Source: Bacteroidia bacterium
Lineage (GTDB): Bacteria; Bacteroidota; Bacteroidia; CAILMK01; JBBDIG01
Direction: 5' to 3'
DNA: 63,889 nt
NCBI GenBank assembly: GCA_040880525.1
Contig: JBBDIG010000057.1
Coordinates: forward strand, 1 to 63,889
Positions 41,882 through 51,396 of the stretch are shown one piece after another; within the stretch, counting starts at the first letter, position 1, and each line of letters starts with the position of its first letter. The notes under the pieces were generated by a model. It made no database searches, was not told the DNA's origin, and saw nothing but the letters and a program-made list of their open reading frames with translations. Made by a program: the position numbers and the translations under genes.

Positions 41882-42462
41882 TACTTTTACTAGATTGTTT
41901 CGATTCATTCAGTTACAATCTCTGGCATTATTTGCAGGCCGGAGGTGCGCAGTGCATTGTGGTGAGGGAGGACGAAGCGGATATTGGGAGATTGTCAGAT
42001 ATGCCGCTGTCAGGCATCGTCATATCTCCGGGACCCCAGTCGCCACAGGATCATCCTTTTATTTTCCGGCTTCTGGAGGAGATGGCGGGGAAGGTGCCGA
42101 TTCTGGGAATCTGCCTTGGGTTCCAGGCTATTGGGCAATTTGCCGGGATGGAACTCATCAAGGCACCAGTACCTTTTCATGGAAAAGTATCGCAGATATT
42201 TCATAATGGACATGCCATGTTTCATAATATAACTTCTCCTTTTTCCGTCACGAGATATCATTCGCTTTGTCTTAAAAGTGAGCAAAATGATATGATTGAG
42301 ATTACAGCAAGAACAAAGGAGGGTTTACCAATGTCTTTGTCAGTCAGGGATCATTTGATATGGGGCCATCAATTTCATCCTGAATCTATTCTTACCACGG
42401 ATGGCCAAACACTTGTAGAGAACTGGCTCCGGGCCGTTCCGTTAAATTTGGGAATTTTATAA
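41878..42462 (+). CDS. pabA: Glutamine amidotransferase subunit of anthranilate/aminodeoxychorismate synthase
   Basis: This class I glutamine amidotransferase of 194 residues supplies ammonia to chorismate-using enzymes. It has LLLDCFDSFSYNL, the nucleophile Cys in GICLGFQAIG, and the catalytic His/Glu pair in HQFHPES. TrpG and PabA are near identical in sequence and often one protein serves both; without a trpE or pabB neighbour either is possible, and PabA fits best in a stand-alone position. It follows cvpA with a 4-base overlap. Confidence 0.85.
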   Translation: MILLLDCFDSFSYNLWHYLQAGGAQCIVVREDEADIGRLSDMPLSGIVISPGPQSPQDHPFIFRLLEEMAGKVPILGICLGFQAIGQFAGMELIKAPVPFHGKVSQIFHNGHAMFHNITSPFSVTRYHSLCLKSEQNDMIEITARTKEGLPMSLSVRDHLIWGHQFHPESILTTDGQTLVENWLRAVPLNLGIL

Positions 42463-42476
42463 TTCTGTTATCTTTG
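42447..42476 (+). promoter_or_regulatory. Complete Bacteroidota promoter (TTTG-N18-TATCTTTG)
   Basis: This is the best promoter in the window: a -33 TTTG (42447-42450), an 18-base spacer and a -7 TATCTTTG (42469-42476), 23 bases before the alpha/beta hydrolase ATG. It lies at the end of the pabA gene and starts the alpha/beta hydrolase-CBS-NAD kinase unit. Confidence 0.65.
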
Positions 42477-42498
42477 AAAACCTTTAACTGCCCGTGTA

Positions 42499-43278
42499 AT
42501 GGAGTTTCGCGTTAAGCAAGAAAACAATTTTGAATACGTAGAAGAAGGGGAAGGACAGGTTATACTTTTGTTGCATGGGCTTTTCGGAGCGCTGAGTAAT
42601 TTTCGTGATGTTCTTTCCTATTTCTCTAAGCATTACAAGGTTGTAATACCCATAATGCCGATATACAAGATGCCGATGATCAAGGCTACTGTCGGTGAAC
42701 TCAGCAATTTTATCCATCGTTTTATGGAATTCAAGCAGTATCAGCAGGTCAATGTGCTGGGTAACTCGCTTGGTGGCCATGTGGCACTTATTTACACGCT
42801 TCAGCACAGTTCACGCGTCAGCAGCATGATCCTGACCGGAAGTTCCGGATTGTACGAAAGTTCGATGGGTGGAACATTTCCTAAGCGCAACAATTATGAG
42901 TTTATCAAGGAAAAGGTAGAGTTTACATTCTATTCTCCGGGCACTGCCTCAAAAGAGTTGGTGGATGAAGTATTCGGAATTGTAAATGACAGAACACGGG
43001 CAATGAAGATCATAGCGATGGCCAAATCAGCAATTCGCCACAACCTCCGGAAAGAAATTACCAAGATCAATGTCCCTTCATGTCTTATCTGGGGCTATAA
43101 TGATCAGATCACTCCTCCTGAAGCAGCAGAAGAATTTAATGACCTTTTACCCAATTCTGAGCTGCACTTTATAGATAAATGCGGGCATGCACCGATGATG
43201 GAAAGACCTGATGAATTCAACCAGATCCTGGAGCAATTCCTTTCGAAAGTATTGATACATTCAGGAGACCAATTATGA
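42499..43278 (+). CDS. Alpha/beta hydrolase
   Basis: This 259-residue alpha/beta-fold hydrolase has the oxyanion segment LLLHGLFGALSNF, the nucleophile elbow GNSLGGH, the acid residue in IWGYNDQITPP and the catalytic His in DKCGHAPMMERPDEF. The small cap region between suggests an esterase or thioesterase; the substrate is unknown. Its stop overlaps the CBS gene start (ATGA). It heads a unit with its own strong promoter. Confidence 0.92.
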   Translation: MEFRVKQENNFEYVEEGEGQVILLLHGLFGALSNFRDVLSYFSKHYKVVIPIMPIYKMPMIKATVGELSNFIHRFMEFKQYQQVNVLGNSLGGHVALIYTLQHSSRVSSMILTGSSGLYESSMGGTFPKRNNYEFIKEKVEFTFYSPGTASKELVDEVFGIVNDRTRAMKIIAMAKSAIRHNLRKEITKINVPSCLIWGYNDQITPPEAAEEFNDLLPNSELHFIDKCGHAPMMERPDEFNQILEQFLSKVLIHSGDQL

Positions 43279-43934
43279 TTTCACGCGATCTCATAACGCA
43301 GTCCATACCGGTTCTCCTGATATCAAGCAAGATCAGCAGAGCGCGGCAGCTTTTTCTGGAATTCGGCATTAGCCATCTTCCGGTTGTCAGGAAAGGAAAA
43401 TTCCTGGGAATGGTGGCTTCAGTGGCCTGTGTCTCACATCCTGATTCCTCTCAGACCATCAAAGAACTGGAAAATGATTTCATCAAAGCCAGCGTGCCGG
43501 AAGACATTCATTTTCTGGATGTTGTAAAGATCAGTGTTGAAAATCATTTAAGTGCTATAGCCGTTTTAAAGGATTATGAGTACGCTGGAACTATAAGAAC
43601 CGATACTTTATTAGAACACCTTGCCCTGCAATATTCCTTTAATGAGCCTGGCGGCATTATTACGCTCGTAATGCCTGTACGAGATTTTTCCTTGTCTGAG
43701 ATTGCTCATATCGTAGAATCGAATAACGCAAAAATTCTCAGCTACTATCTGAGTCAGAATGCGGATGCCAGCAGACTGACGGTCACATTGAAGCTTAATT
43801 CCTTATTCATGAAAAATATCATTGCGACCTTTCAACGCTATGAATATGAGGTGAGCGTGTTTCACTTCAACGAGTTGCAGCAGGATGATCTCAAAGATCG
43901 TTTCGATCATCTTATGAAGTATCTGAACATTTAG
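43275..43934 (+). CDS. CBS-domain protein with ACT-like C-terminus
   Basis: The 219-residue protein has two CBS motifs in its first half (about 1-55 and 75-125), which bind adenine nucleotides in other proteins, and an ACT-like regulatory half (GGIITLVMPVRDFSLSEIAHIVESNNAKILSYY). It would act as a cytosolic sensor. Its target is unknown, but it sits between an alpha/beta hydrolase and NAD kinase, and could regulate either. Confidence 0.82.
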   Translation: MISRDLITQSIPVLLISSKISRARQLFLEFGISHLPVVRKGKFLGMVASVACVSHPDSSQTIKELENDFIKASVPEDIHFLDVVKISVENHLSAIAVLKDYEYAGTIRTDTLLEHLALQYSFNEPGGIITLVMPVRDFSLSEIAHIVESNNAKILSYYLSQNADASRLTVTLKLNSLFMKNIIATFQRYEYEVSVFHFNELQQDDLKDRFDHLMKYLNI

Positions 43935-43975
43935 CAGCCTCTTTGGCTATAACAGGCTAACGAGCTTTGAAGTGT

Positions 43976-44857
43976 ATGAAGATCGCTGTATTTTCAAGAG
44001 AATATAAATCCTCAACCGTACTCACTCTCCAAAGACTGTTCGACAGTCTCGCCCGCAATAACTTCAGGATTTTCGTTTTTGAATCACTTGCCAGAGAACT
44101 GAAAGAGAAAGGCGGGGTAAAGTATGAAGGAGAGGTACTGCAAGGCTATAAGGATCTTGTAGCCAACAGCATTGACTATGTGTTGAGCGTAGGCGGGGAT
44201 GGAACCCTTCTTGAAACTTTGCTATTAGTAAGAGATTCAGGAATCCCGGTGGGAGGCATTAATACCGGTCGCCTGGGATTTCTCTCGAATACACCGGAGA
44301 GTGAGGTCGAGACTGCAATAGAGGATTTACGTGCAGGAAACTATTATATAGAAGCACGGACTCTTTTGAAATGTAATTGCGACAAGGAGCTTTTTAAAAT
44401 GAACTATGCGCTAAATGACTTCACCATTCATAAGCGGGATAATACCTCAATGCTCATCATAAAAACCTTTTTGAACGGAGACATGTTTAACACCTATTGG
44501 GCAGATGGGATAATCGTTTCCACGCCAACCGGATCTACCGCGTATTCGTTAAGTTGCGGTGGGCCTGTTATCTTCCCTGGCTCAAAAACTTTTTCCATAA
44601 CCCCCGTTGCACCCCATAATTTGAATGTAAGGCCCATTGTGATTTCAGATGAAAGCATTATCAGTTTTGAAATTAGTGGCAGAGGAAGCAATTATTTGGT
44701 TTCATTGGATTCAAGATCAGAAATTATTGACTACTCATGGCAATTGGCGGTGTCCAAGGCAGATTTTACGATGAACCTGATTCGCTTTCATAACCAAAAT
44801 TTCATCAGTACATTGCGGAATAAACTCATGTGGGGCATAGATTCGCGGAACAATTAA
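43976..44857 (+). CDS. nadK: NAD kinase
   Basis: NadK makes NADP from NAD and ATP. The 293-residue protein has GGDGT (residues 73-77), the NTGRLGFL segment, TPTGSTAYSLSCGGP and a C-terminal beta-domain. The ATG at 43976 is preferred over a TTG 9 bases upstream. It is preceded by the CBS gene and followed by the first DUF6089 gene after 80 bases. The order of this block is typical of Bacteroidota. Confidence 0.96.
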   Translation: MKIAVFSREYKSSTVLTLQRLFDSLARNNFRIFVFESLARELKEKGGVKYEGEVLQGYKDLVANSIDYVLSVGGDGTLLETLLLVRDSGIPVGGINTGRLGFLSNTPESEVETAIEDLRAGNYYIEARTLLKCNCDKELFKMNYALNDFTIHKRDNTSMLIIKTFLNGDMFNTYWADGIIVSTPTGSTAYSLSCGGPVIFPGSKTFSITPVAPHNLNVRPIVISDESIISFEISGRGSNYLVSLDSRSEIIDYSWQLAVSKADFTMNLIRFHNQNFISTLRNKLMWGIDSRNN

Positions 44858-44937
44858 AATCATAAGTCTTTGGTGAAATGGAAGAATCATGTAAATTTAC
44901 CGCCTCTTTAAAAATTGGGAGAAAAAACATCTTTAAT

Positions 44938-45756
44938 ATGAAATTGATAAAAACAATTTTGTGCATCGCAGCTACAGGAATGTTGATGACAACCGCTACT
45001 GCTCAGGACCATGAAGTAGGTCTTTTTGTTGGAGCAGCCATTTATCAGGGAGATTTAACGGCTCCTGCACTCACGCTTAGTGAGACGAAACCGGGATTTG
45101 GAGGTTTATATCGCTATTACTTCAATCCCAGGTTAAATTTCAAAGGAAGCCTTTATACCGGATGGATATCCGGGGATGATAAAAATCATCCTGAAGATGG
45201 TAGGGAAAAAAGGAATCTGAGTTTCCGGAGCAATGTAACGGAACTCTCGCTTCAAATGGAGCTGAACATTTTGCCTTATATAAGCGGTAGCCAGAAATAT
45301 AAATTCGCTCCTTACGTTTTTGGAGGTGTGGCTGGCTTTTACTTCAATCCCAAAACTGATGATGCGGCAGGAAATACGATCGCACTGCAACCTCTGGGTA
45401 CGGAAGGCCAAAACCTTCCGGGTGGAGATCCCTACTCGCTGTATCAGTTCGCCATTCCTTATGGAATTGGTGTGAAGTACAACTTAGGAAAGCTTTGGAA
45501 CCTCGGTTTTGAGGTCGGCCAAAGGAAGCTTTTCACTGATTTCCTTGATGATGTGAGCGATGATTATCCTGATATGGACGCTTTGGAGCAGCGCGACCCC
45601 AAAGCAGCCGAGCTTTCTTCAAGGGCTCCGGAACTGGGACTGAATCGCCATACCGAAGGCGCTCAGCGAGGAGATCCAAACGATATGGATATGTATGTAT
45701 TCGTGGGCTTCACCTTGACAAAAACCTTCAGAAAGTATAGCTGTAAAGATTTTTAA
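44938..45756 (+). CDS. DUF6089 outer-membrane protein 1
   Basis: The protein (272 residues from this ATG) has a signal peptide (ending TATAQ) and an outer-membrane barrel-like domain of the DUF6089 family. Shared landmarks with the two following proteins are GLFVGAAIYQGDLTAP, the sequence LQPLGTEGQNL and FTDFLDDVSDDYPD. An in-frame ATG upstream (44878) would add a non-signal N-terminus and is rejected. It is the first of three tandem paralogues placed just before uppS-bamA. Function unknown. Confidence 0.88.
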   Translation: MKLIKTILCIAATGMLMTTATAQDHEVGLFVGAAIYQGDLTAPALTLSETKPGFGGLYRYYFNPRLNFKGSLYTGWISGDDKNHPEDGREKRNLSFRSNVTELSLQMELNILPYISGSQKYKFAPYVFGGVAGFYFNPKTDDAAGNTIALQPLGTEGQNLPGGDPYSLYQFAIPYGIGVKYNLGKLWNLGFEVGQRKLFTDFLDDVSDDYPDMDALEQRDPKAAELSSRAPELGLNRHTEGAQRGDPNDMDMYVFVGFTLTKTFRKYSCKDF

Positions 45757-45764
45757 AATAATAG

Positions 45765-46613
45765 ATGTATAAAATTCTCGCATTCCTTCTTTTACTGTGG
45801 CTTCCCAATATTGCACAATCACAATACTGGGAAGCCGGAGTTTTTTTAGGCGGTTCTAATTATACCGGAGAGCTTACGCCTGGTGTGGTGGTTTGGAGCG
45901 AATCTCATCTGGCCGGTGGAGGTCTGGTGAGATACAATATATCCAGGCGTTTTGCCCTGAAGGGCCATATTTATTATGGTTCGATCTCAGGATCAGATGA
46001 AAATGCCAAAAGGGAAGAAAACCGGATCAGAAATCTTAATTTCAGAAGCTCGTTGTTGGAGTTTGGACTTCAGTTCGAATATAATCTCATGGAGTATGAG
46101 ACCGGGACTAAATGGAATTTCGCACCGTTCATATTTGCCGGGTTGGGTGTATATCGCTATAATCCTCAAGCTATTATTACCACAAGAGCAAGCGATGGCA
46201 GTTTCGAAGAAGAATATGTGGAGTTGCAGCCTTTAGGAACCGAAGGCCAGGAATTGACGCAGTATCAGAATAGAAAAAAGTATAATCTCACGCAACTGAG
46301 TATCCCCTTTGGGGCCGGCCTTAAATTTTCCATAAGCGGCCACATGAATATTGGAGTGGAGATTGGCCCGCGGTTCACTTACAATGATTATCTGGACGAT
46401 ATCAGTCAGACCTACGTGGAGGATCAACTCCTTAGAGCGCAAAACGGGCCACTTGCTGCGAGGTTGGCGAACCGGACAGGTGAAGTACTGGGAGAACCAC
46501 TTGAAGTTGGGCCTCACGTGGACAGGGGAAACTCATCCACTTTTGACTGGTATCATTTTGCAGGATTTACCGTTACCTATTCCTTCTACAGGGATGTATG
46601 CTACGGGTTTTGA
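45765..46613 (+). CDS. DUF6089 outer-membrane protein 2
   Basis: This 282-residue paralogue has a signal peptide (ending NIAQS) and the same barrel-like domain as its neighbours: GVFLGGSNYTGELTPG, LQPLGTEGQEL, YNDYLDDISQTYV. It follows the first copy by 8 bases, so they are one transcript. A weak terminator lies after it. The copies are clearly diverged, so the duplication is old. Confidence 0.88.
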   Translation: MYKILAFLLLLWLPNIAQSQYWEAGVFLGGSNYTGELTPGVVVWSESHLAGGGLVRYNISRRFALKGHIYYGSISGSDENAKREENRIRNLNFRSSLLEFGLQFEYNLMEYETGTKWNFAPFIFAGLGVYRYNPQAIITTRASDGSFEEEYVELQPLGTEGQELTQYQNRKKYNLTQLSIPFGAGLKFSISGHMNIGVEIGPRFTYNDYLDDISQTYVEDQLLRAQNGPLAARLANRTGEVLGEPLEVGPHVDRGNSSTFDWYHFAGFTVTYSFYRDVCYGF

Positions 46614-46645
46614 TCCAATTGTCACCATTTTTTGTTATTGTCTGA

Positions 46646-46669
46646 AAATTGCATTTAAGCAATTTTTTT
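46646..46669 (+). terminator. Weak hairpin with T-tract between DUF6089 genes
   Basis: A stem AAATTGC (46646-46652) with GCAATTT (46659-46665) and a 6-base loop is followed by a T-run to 46669. It is AT-rich and probably only an attenuator or partial terminator between the second and third DUF6089 genes. Confidence 0.5.
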
Positions 46670-46692
46670 AGCGAAGTACTGTTAGCGTATAC

Positions 46693-47508
46693 ATGCTACG
46701 AATTATTCCCATCCTGCTTTTCCTTCCTTTTTTGTTCTATCCTGACCTTATCCGGGCGCAGAAATATGAGTATGGTTTTCTTGTAGGAGCGGCAAATTAT
46801 CAGGGGGATATGGCTCCGAGGCCCATCCTGAAAGAATCTCATCCTGCAGGTGGAATATTTTTTCGAAATAACGTCTCTCCTTTTTTTGCCTGGAAAGTGG
46901 GTGTACATTATGGTCGTATTTCCGGCAATGACTCAAACCTGGAGTATCTTCAAACCCGGAATTTAAGTTTCTTTTCGCCCGTCCTGGAAGGAAGTGCGAT
47001 GCTGGAATTTAATTTCCTGGCATTTGCTACTGGTTTGAAGCCGCGGGAGTTTACACCGTTTCTGTTTATTGGTATTGCCGGGTTTCATTTTAATCCTAAA
47101 ACAACTTTCACCGGGCAGGAGGGAGAGCAAACGACCATTGAGCTTCAGCCACTCAACACGGAAGGTCAAAATTTAGGGGGAGGGAAAAAGTACAACCGAT
47201 GGCAATTCAGCATTCCCCTGGGCGGAGGATTTAAGTATACCCTTACAAGGCATTTCAACGCTTCAATTGAGATAGGTTTCCGAAAAACTTTTACCGATTA
47301 TCTTGATGATGTGAGTACCGAATATTTTGATCCTGATCTGCTGCTGGAAAGAAATGGGGCCGTGACGGCAGGCCTGGCGGATCGCTCAGCAGATCAAATC
47401 GGAACCGCAGGTAAACAGCGGGGAAATAATGATCTTACAGATTGGTATATATTCAGCGGCATCACGATCGCCTACCGAATCAAAAATCCTGATTGTCCCG
47501 TCTTTTAG
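46693..47508 (+). CDS. DUF6089 outer-membrane protein 3
   Basis: This 271-residue paralogue has a signal peptide (ending LIRAQ) and the family landmarks GFLVGAANYQGDMAPR, LQPLNTEGQNLGG and FTDYLDDVSTEYFD. It is nearest to uppS, 37 bases upstream, with a -7 element at its stop. Usually one or two such proteins sit in this position, so three copies are unusual. Confidence 0.88.
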   Translation: MLRIIPILLFLPFLFYPDLIRAQKYEYGFLVGAANYQGDMAPRPILKESHPAGGIFFRNNVSPFFAWKVGVHYGRISGNDSNLEYLQTRNLSFFSPVLEGSAMLEFNFLAFATGLKPREFTPFLFIGIAGFHFNPKTTFTGQEGEQTTIELQPLNTEGQNLGGGKKYNRWQFSIPLGGGFKYTLTRHFNASIEIGFRKTFTDYLDDVSTEYFDPDLLLERNGAVTAGLADRSADQIGTAGKQRGNNDLTDWYIFSGITIAYRIKNPDCPVF

Positions 47509-47509
47509 C

Positions 47510-47517
47510 TAATTTTG
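47510..47517 (+). promoter_or_regulatory. uppS promoter -7 element (TAATTTTG)
   Basis: A full TAnnTTTG match begins just after the stop of the third DUF6089 gene and 36 bases before the uppS ATG. A TTG lies 14 bases upstream, slightly close for a -33 element. It gives uppS-bamA-skp-skp-murI an own promoter. Confidence 0.5.
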
Positions 47518-47545
47518 ACCTCCTTTTCGCAGACGCCAAATCTTC

Positions 47546-48301
47546 ATGTCTGATACTCTTTTATCTCAACTTGATAAGAATAAACTGCCCCACCATATTG
47601 CAATCATTATGGATGGGAACGGGCGCTGGGCTCAGGAAAAGGGACAGAACCGCATTTTTGGCCACAGCAATGGTGTGGTCGCAGTCAGGAATTGTGTGGA
47701 GGCTTCCGCAGAATTAGGAGTACGCTACCTCACTTTGTACGCGTTTTCGACCGAAAATTGGCAAAGACCCAAAGCTGAAGTGACAGCCCTGATGGAACTA
47801 TTGGTTCATACTATCAGGAAGGAAATCAAAACGCTTAATGACAACAATATTAAATTAGAAACTATAGGCGATATTAATCGTCTTCCTGCCGGTTGCTACC
47901 AGGAGCTAATGGAAGCTAAAAAAGCTACGAAGCACCATCAACGGCTCACTCTGATCCTTGCGCTTAATTACAGTGCACGATGGGACCTGATCCAGGCCAC
48001 CAGGAGAATTGCAGAAGAGGTGGAGAATGGAAAGCTCAGGATAGATGAAGTAGATGAAAAATGTATTTCTCAGCACCTTACAACTGCCCCGTTCCCAAAT
48101 CCGGAACTTCTAATACGAACAAGTGGAGAATACAGGATCAGTAACTTTTTGCTATGGGAATCCGCTTATACTGAATTGCATTTTTCTAAAAAGCTTTGGC
48201 CGGACTTTTCGAAGGAAGATTTATACACTGCAATTGGCGACTTCCAAAGAAGGGAGAGAAGATTTGGTAAAACCAGCGAACAACTTATTCGTATTCAATG
48301 A
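47546..48301 (+). CDS. uppS: Isoprenyl transferase (undecaprenyl diphosphate synthase)
   Basis: UppS adds isopentenyl units in cis to make the undecaprenyl diphosphate carrier of peptidoglycan and O-antigen. The 251-residue protein has the catalytic Asp in IMDGNGRWA, a conserved TLYAFSTENWQRP, the ALNYSARWDL helix and PELLIRTSGEYRISNFLLWESAYTEL near the C-terminus. Its stop overlaps the bamA start by 4 bases (ATGA). Confidence 0.96.
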   Translation: MSDTLLSQLDKNKLPHHIAIIMDGNGRWAQEKGQNRIFGHSNGVVAVRNCVEASAELGVRYLTLYAFSTENWQRPKAEVTALMELLVHTIRKEIKTLNDNNIKLETIGDINRLPAGCYQELMEAKKATKHHQRLTLILALNYSARWDLIQATRRIAEEVENGKLRIDEVDEKCISQHLTTAPFPNPELLIRTSGEYRISNFLLWESAYTELHFSKKLWPDFSKEDLYTAIGDFQRRERRFGKTSEQLIRIQ

Positions 48302-50754
48302 AATTATTTTCAGTTTTAATTATAGTTGCTTTCACTTTCACGCTTTCGTCTGCCCAGATCGGAGACTATTCAATGCCATCTACTTACACCATAAAAGGTA
48401 TAGAAGTTAGCGGAGATGAATCTTATAGCAGCAATGTCGTGATTGCCTTTTCGGGGCTCACGGTTGGAGAAGAAATCAAAATACCGGGCAATGAGATCGC
48501 AAATGCCATAAGAAAATTATGGAAGCAGAATTTCTTTTCTGTTGTTGAGATCAATGCCGATTCAGTGGATGGACGGGATATTTACCTGAACATATATGTA
48601 GAAACCAGCCCACGCCTGGCACAATTCACATTTGAAGGACTAAATAAGTCACAATCAAATAAGCTCCGGGATGAACTGAATATCAAAAGGGGAGATATTG
48701 TAACCCGGCAATTGCGGGAGAATACTTCTTCCCGGATTAAAAACTACTATATAGAGAAAGGACGCTATTTCGCTGATGTAGAAATAGTAGCTAAGCCTGA
48801 TTCGCTTTTCAACAACAATAGTGTCCGGCTCATTATCCATGTGGATCGTGGGGAAAGAATAAGGATAAAAGAAATTGAGATCCTGGGAAATGATGCGATC
48901 CCGGATAAAAAGCTGGAAGGGAGCATGAGAGAGACCAGGGAAAAACAGTTCTGGAATCCCTTCAGAAGCTCAAAGTTTATTCCTCAGGAATATGAAAATG
49001 ATAAGCGACAACTCATCAGCTATTACAACAGTGAGGGCTATCGGGACGCCTCCATCATAACTGACTCTGTTTATAGAATGGATGAAAAGAACCTGAAGAT
49101 AGATATTACCGTAAAAGAAGGCGACAAATACTATTACCGTGATATAGCTTTTACGGGAAATACCAAGTACAGTACAAAAATGCTGATGGATATTATAGGG
49201 ATAGACAAAGGAGATGTATACAATCCTACCCTTCTTGAGCGTAATCTTTCGCTGAATCCTGAGGGATACGATGTCTCTTCTTTATACATGGATAACGGTT
49301 ATCTCTTTTTCCGGTATAATGTTGTGGAAGTGGGTGTAGAGAATGACAGCATTGATATAGAGATCAGGATAATGGAGGGGCCACAGGCCACGGTGAGCCG
49401 CGTGACGGTGAGCGGCAATACAAAGACCCATGATCATGTAATACTCAGGGAAATCCGGACAAGGCCCGGAGATAAATTTAATCGAAGCGATATCATCCGC
49501 TCTACAAGAGAACTGGCGCAGTTAGGGTATTTTGACCAGGAGCTGTTAGACGTAGCGCCAAAACCAAACCCAGAGGATGGAACTGTAGAATTGGAGTACA
49601 AAGTAGTGGAGAAATCCACGGACCAGATTGAGTTTCAAGGAGGTTGGGGTGCAGGTCAGGTGATTGGAACGATCGGCCTTTCCTTTAATAACTTCTCTAT
49701 TCAGGATCTTTTTAATAAAGATGCGTGGAAACCTATTCCTTCGGGAAATGGACAGCGCATCAGCCTCAGGGCCTCATCGAACGGACGTTTTTATCAGAAC
49801 TATTCATTTTCATTTACGGAGCCCTGGTTTGGCGGAAGAAAGCCCAACGCCCTCACCACTTCATTTTATCATTCAAGCTTTACACCCAGCGGACTGGGAA
49901 AGGACGACTCGCTCTATAACAGATTGCAGACTTCTGGCGCTACCCTGGGTTTAGGCAAAAGATTGAAATGGCCTGACGACTGGTTTACGCTTTATCAGGC
50001 CATTTCCTACCAGCGCTATTCACTTAGAAATTATAGCATTTTTCCTGGTTTTTCCAACGGGACATCAAATAATATAAACTATAATTTCATCCTGAGCAGG
50101 AACTCTTTGGATGGCACTATATGGATCAATAGCGGGTCAAGCTTCTCTATTGCCGGTGAAATTGCTCCGCCTTATTCCCTGTTTTCAGATAAAATTTATG
50201 AAACGCCTGCTGAAAAATATAAATGGCTGGAATACCATAAATGGAGTTTTGATGCAACGTGGTATGCCCCGGTAATTGAAAAATTTGTGTTAAAGGCAGA
50301 AGCACGCTTTGGTTTTCTGGGACTTTATAATCGCGAATTGGGTATTACGCCTTTTGAGCGATATGAATTGGGGGGTGATGGCCTTAGTAATATCAATCTT
50401 GATGGCCGGGATATTATCGCACTTCGGGGATATGCAAATGGTGCCGTGACGCCTACTTCTACACAAGGTGCAACGATCTTTGACAAGTTTACGCTGGAAT
50501 TGCGCTATCCATTATCCCTCAATCCCTCCGCTACTATTTACGGGCTTATCTTTGCCGAAGCTGGAAACAGCTTTATGAGTTTTGATGAATACAGTCCTTT
50601 TGAGGTCAAGCGATCCGCAGGAGTAGGCGTTCGGATTTTCCTTCCGTTCTTCGGACTATTTGGTGTTGATTATGGTTTTCCATTTGATCAGCCGCATATC
50701 GGACAACGAAACCGGAGTGGGGAATTCCATCTTTCTATTGGCCAGCAATTCTGA
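48298..50754 (+). CDS. bamA: Outer-membrane protein assembly factor BamA
   Basis: BamA is the central pore of the BAM complex that folds and inserts barrel proteins. The 818-residue protein has a signal peptide (ending LSSAQ), about five POTRA domains (about residues 25-425, e.g. LAQFTFEGLNKSQSNKLRDEL and YYYRDIAFTGNTKYSTKML) and a 16-strand C-terminal barrel with the loop-6 motif LRGY and a terminal aromatic (SIGQQF). It is coupled to uppS and followed by two Skp-like periplasmic chaperone genes. Confidence 0.96.
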   Translation: MKLFSVLIIVAFTFTLSSAQIGDYSMPSTYTIKGIEVSGDESYSSNVVIAFSGLTVGEEIKIPGNEIANAIRKLWKQNFFSVVEINADSVDGRDIYLNIYVETSPRLAQFTFEGLNKSQSNKLRDELNIKRGDIVTRQLRENTSSRIKNYYIEKGRYFADVEIVAKPDSLFNNNSVRLIIHVDRGERIRIKEIEILGNDAIPDKKLEGSMRETREKQFWNPFRSSKFIPQEYENDKRQLISYYNSEGYRDASIITDSVYRMDEKNLKIDITVKEGDKYYYRDIAFTGNTKYSTKMLMDIIGIDKGDVYNPTLLERNLSLNPEGYDVSSLYMDNGYLFFRYNVVEVGVENDSIDIEIRIMEGPQATVSRVTVSGNTKTHDHVILREIRTRPGDKFNRSDIIRSTRELAQLGYFDQELLDVAPKPNPEDGTVELEYKVVEKSTDQIEFQGGWGAGQVIGTIGLSFNNFSIQDLFNKDAWKPIPSGNGQRISLRASSNGRFYQNYSFSFTEPWFGGRKPNALTTSFYHSSFTPSGLGKDDSLYNRLQTSGATLGLGKRLKWPDDWFTLYQAISYQRYSLRNYSIFPGFSNGTSNNINYNFILSRNSLDGTIWINSGSSFSIAGEIAPPYSLFSDKIYETPAEKYKWLEYHKWSFDATWYAPVIEKFVLKAEARFGFLGLYNRELGITPFERYELGGDGLSNINLDGRDIIALRGYANGAVTPTSTQGATIFDKFTLELRYPLSLNPSATIYGLIFAEAGNSFMSFDEYSPFEVKRSAGVGVRIFLPFFGLFGVDYGFPFDQPHIGQRNRSGEFHLSIGQQF

Positions 50755-50825
50755 TGTTTGCAGCATTTTCATCCAAAACCATTTGGTACATTTTCTGTAA
50801 AATCACCGATCCAATAAAAAAATCT

Positions 50826-51362
50826 ATGAAAAAAATATTTGCCGCAGCCCTTGTCTGCCTAGCCTTTTCCATCATTTCTGTACCTGCCCAGGCACAGCGT
50901 TTCGTCTATATTGATACGGAGTACATCCTTGACAATGTACCGGATTACCGCTCTGCACAAAAGCAACTTGACGCAATGGGCGCTCAGTGGCGAAAGGAAA
51001 TTGAATCAATGATGGAGGAAATTGATAAAATGTATAAAGATTATCAGGCAGAGCAGGTTCTGCTACCCGAAGAAGCCCGGAAGAAAAGAGAAGACGCTAT
51101 CGTTCAAAAGGAAAAGGAAATGAATGATTTTAAGCGGAACAAGTTCGGGCCAGAAGGTGAATTATTCCAAAAACGGGAAGAACTTATAAAACCGATTCAG
51201 GATAAAATATTTGATGCTGTGCAGGAGCTCGCAAAAGAAGAATCACTGGATTTTATTCTTGATAAATCCGGCACTACCACCATGCTGTATACAAATGCCA
51301 AATATGACAGGAGCGATGAAATTCTTGATATAATGGGCATTCAGATAGACGTGGAAGAGTAG
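50826..51362 (+). CDS. OmpH/Skp-like periplasmic chaperone 1
   Basis: This 178-residue protein has a signal peptide (ending AQAQ), then FVYIDTEYILDNVPDYRSAQKQL, a long charged coiled-coil and a closing strand DFILDKSGTTTMLYTNAKYD. It is of the OmpH/Skp family, trimers that hold unfolded outer-membrane proteins for BamA. The ATG is downstream of the start of the open frame (50754), because the extension lacks signal-peptide features. It is the first of two adjacent copies. Confidence 0.92.
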   Translation: MKKIFAAALVCLAFSIISVPAQAQRFVYIDTEYILDNVPDYRSAQKQLDAMGAQWRKEIESMMEEIDKMYKDYQAEQVLLPEEARKKREDAIVQKEKEMNDFKRNKFGPEGELFQKREELIKPIQDKIFDAVQELAKEESLDFILDKSGTTTMLYTNAKYDRSDEILDIMGIQIDVEE

Positions 51363-51396
51363 AAATATTTTAAACACATAATTTAAACTATAACAA

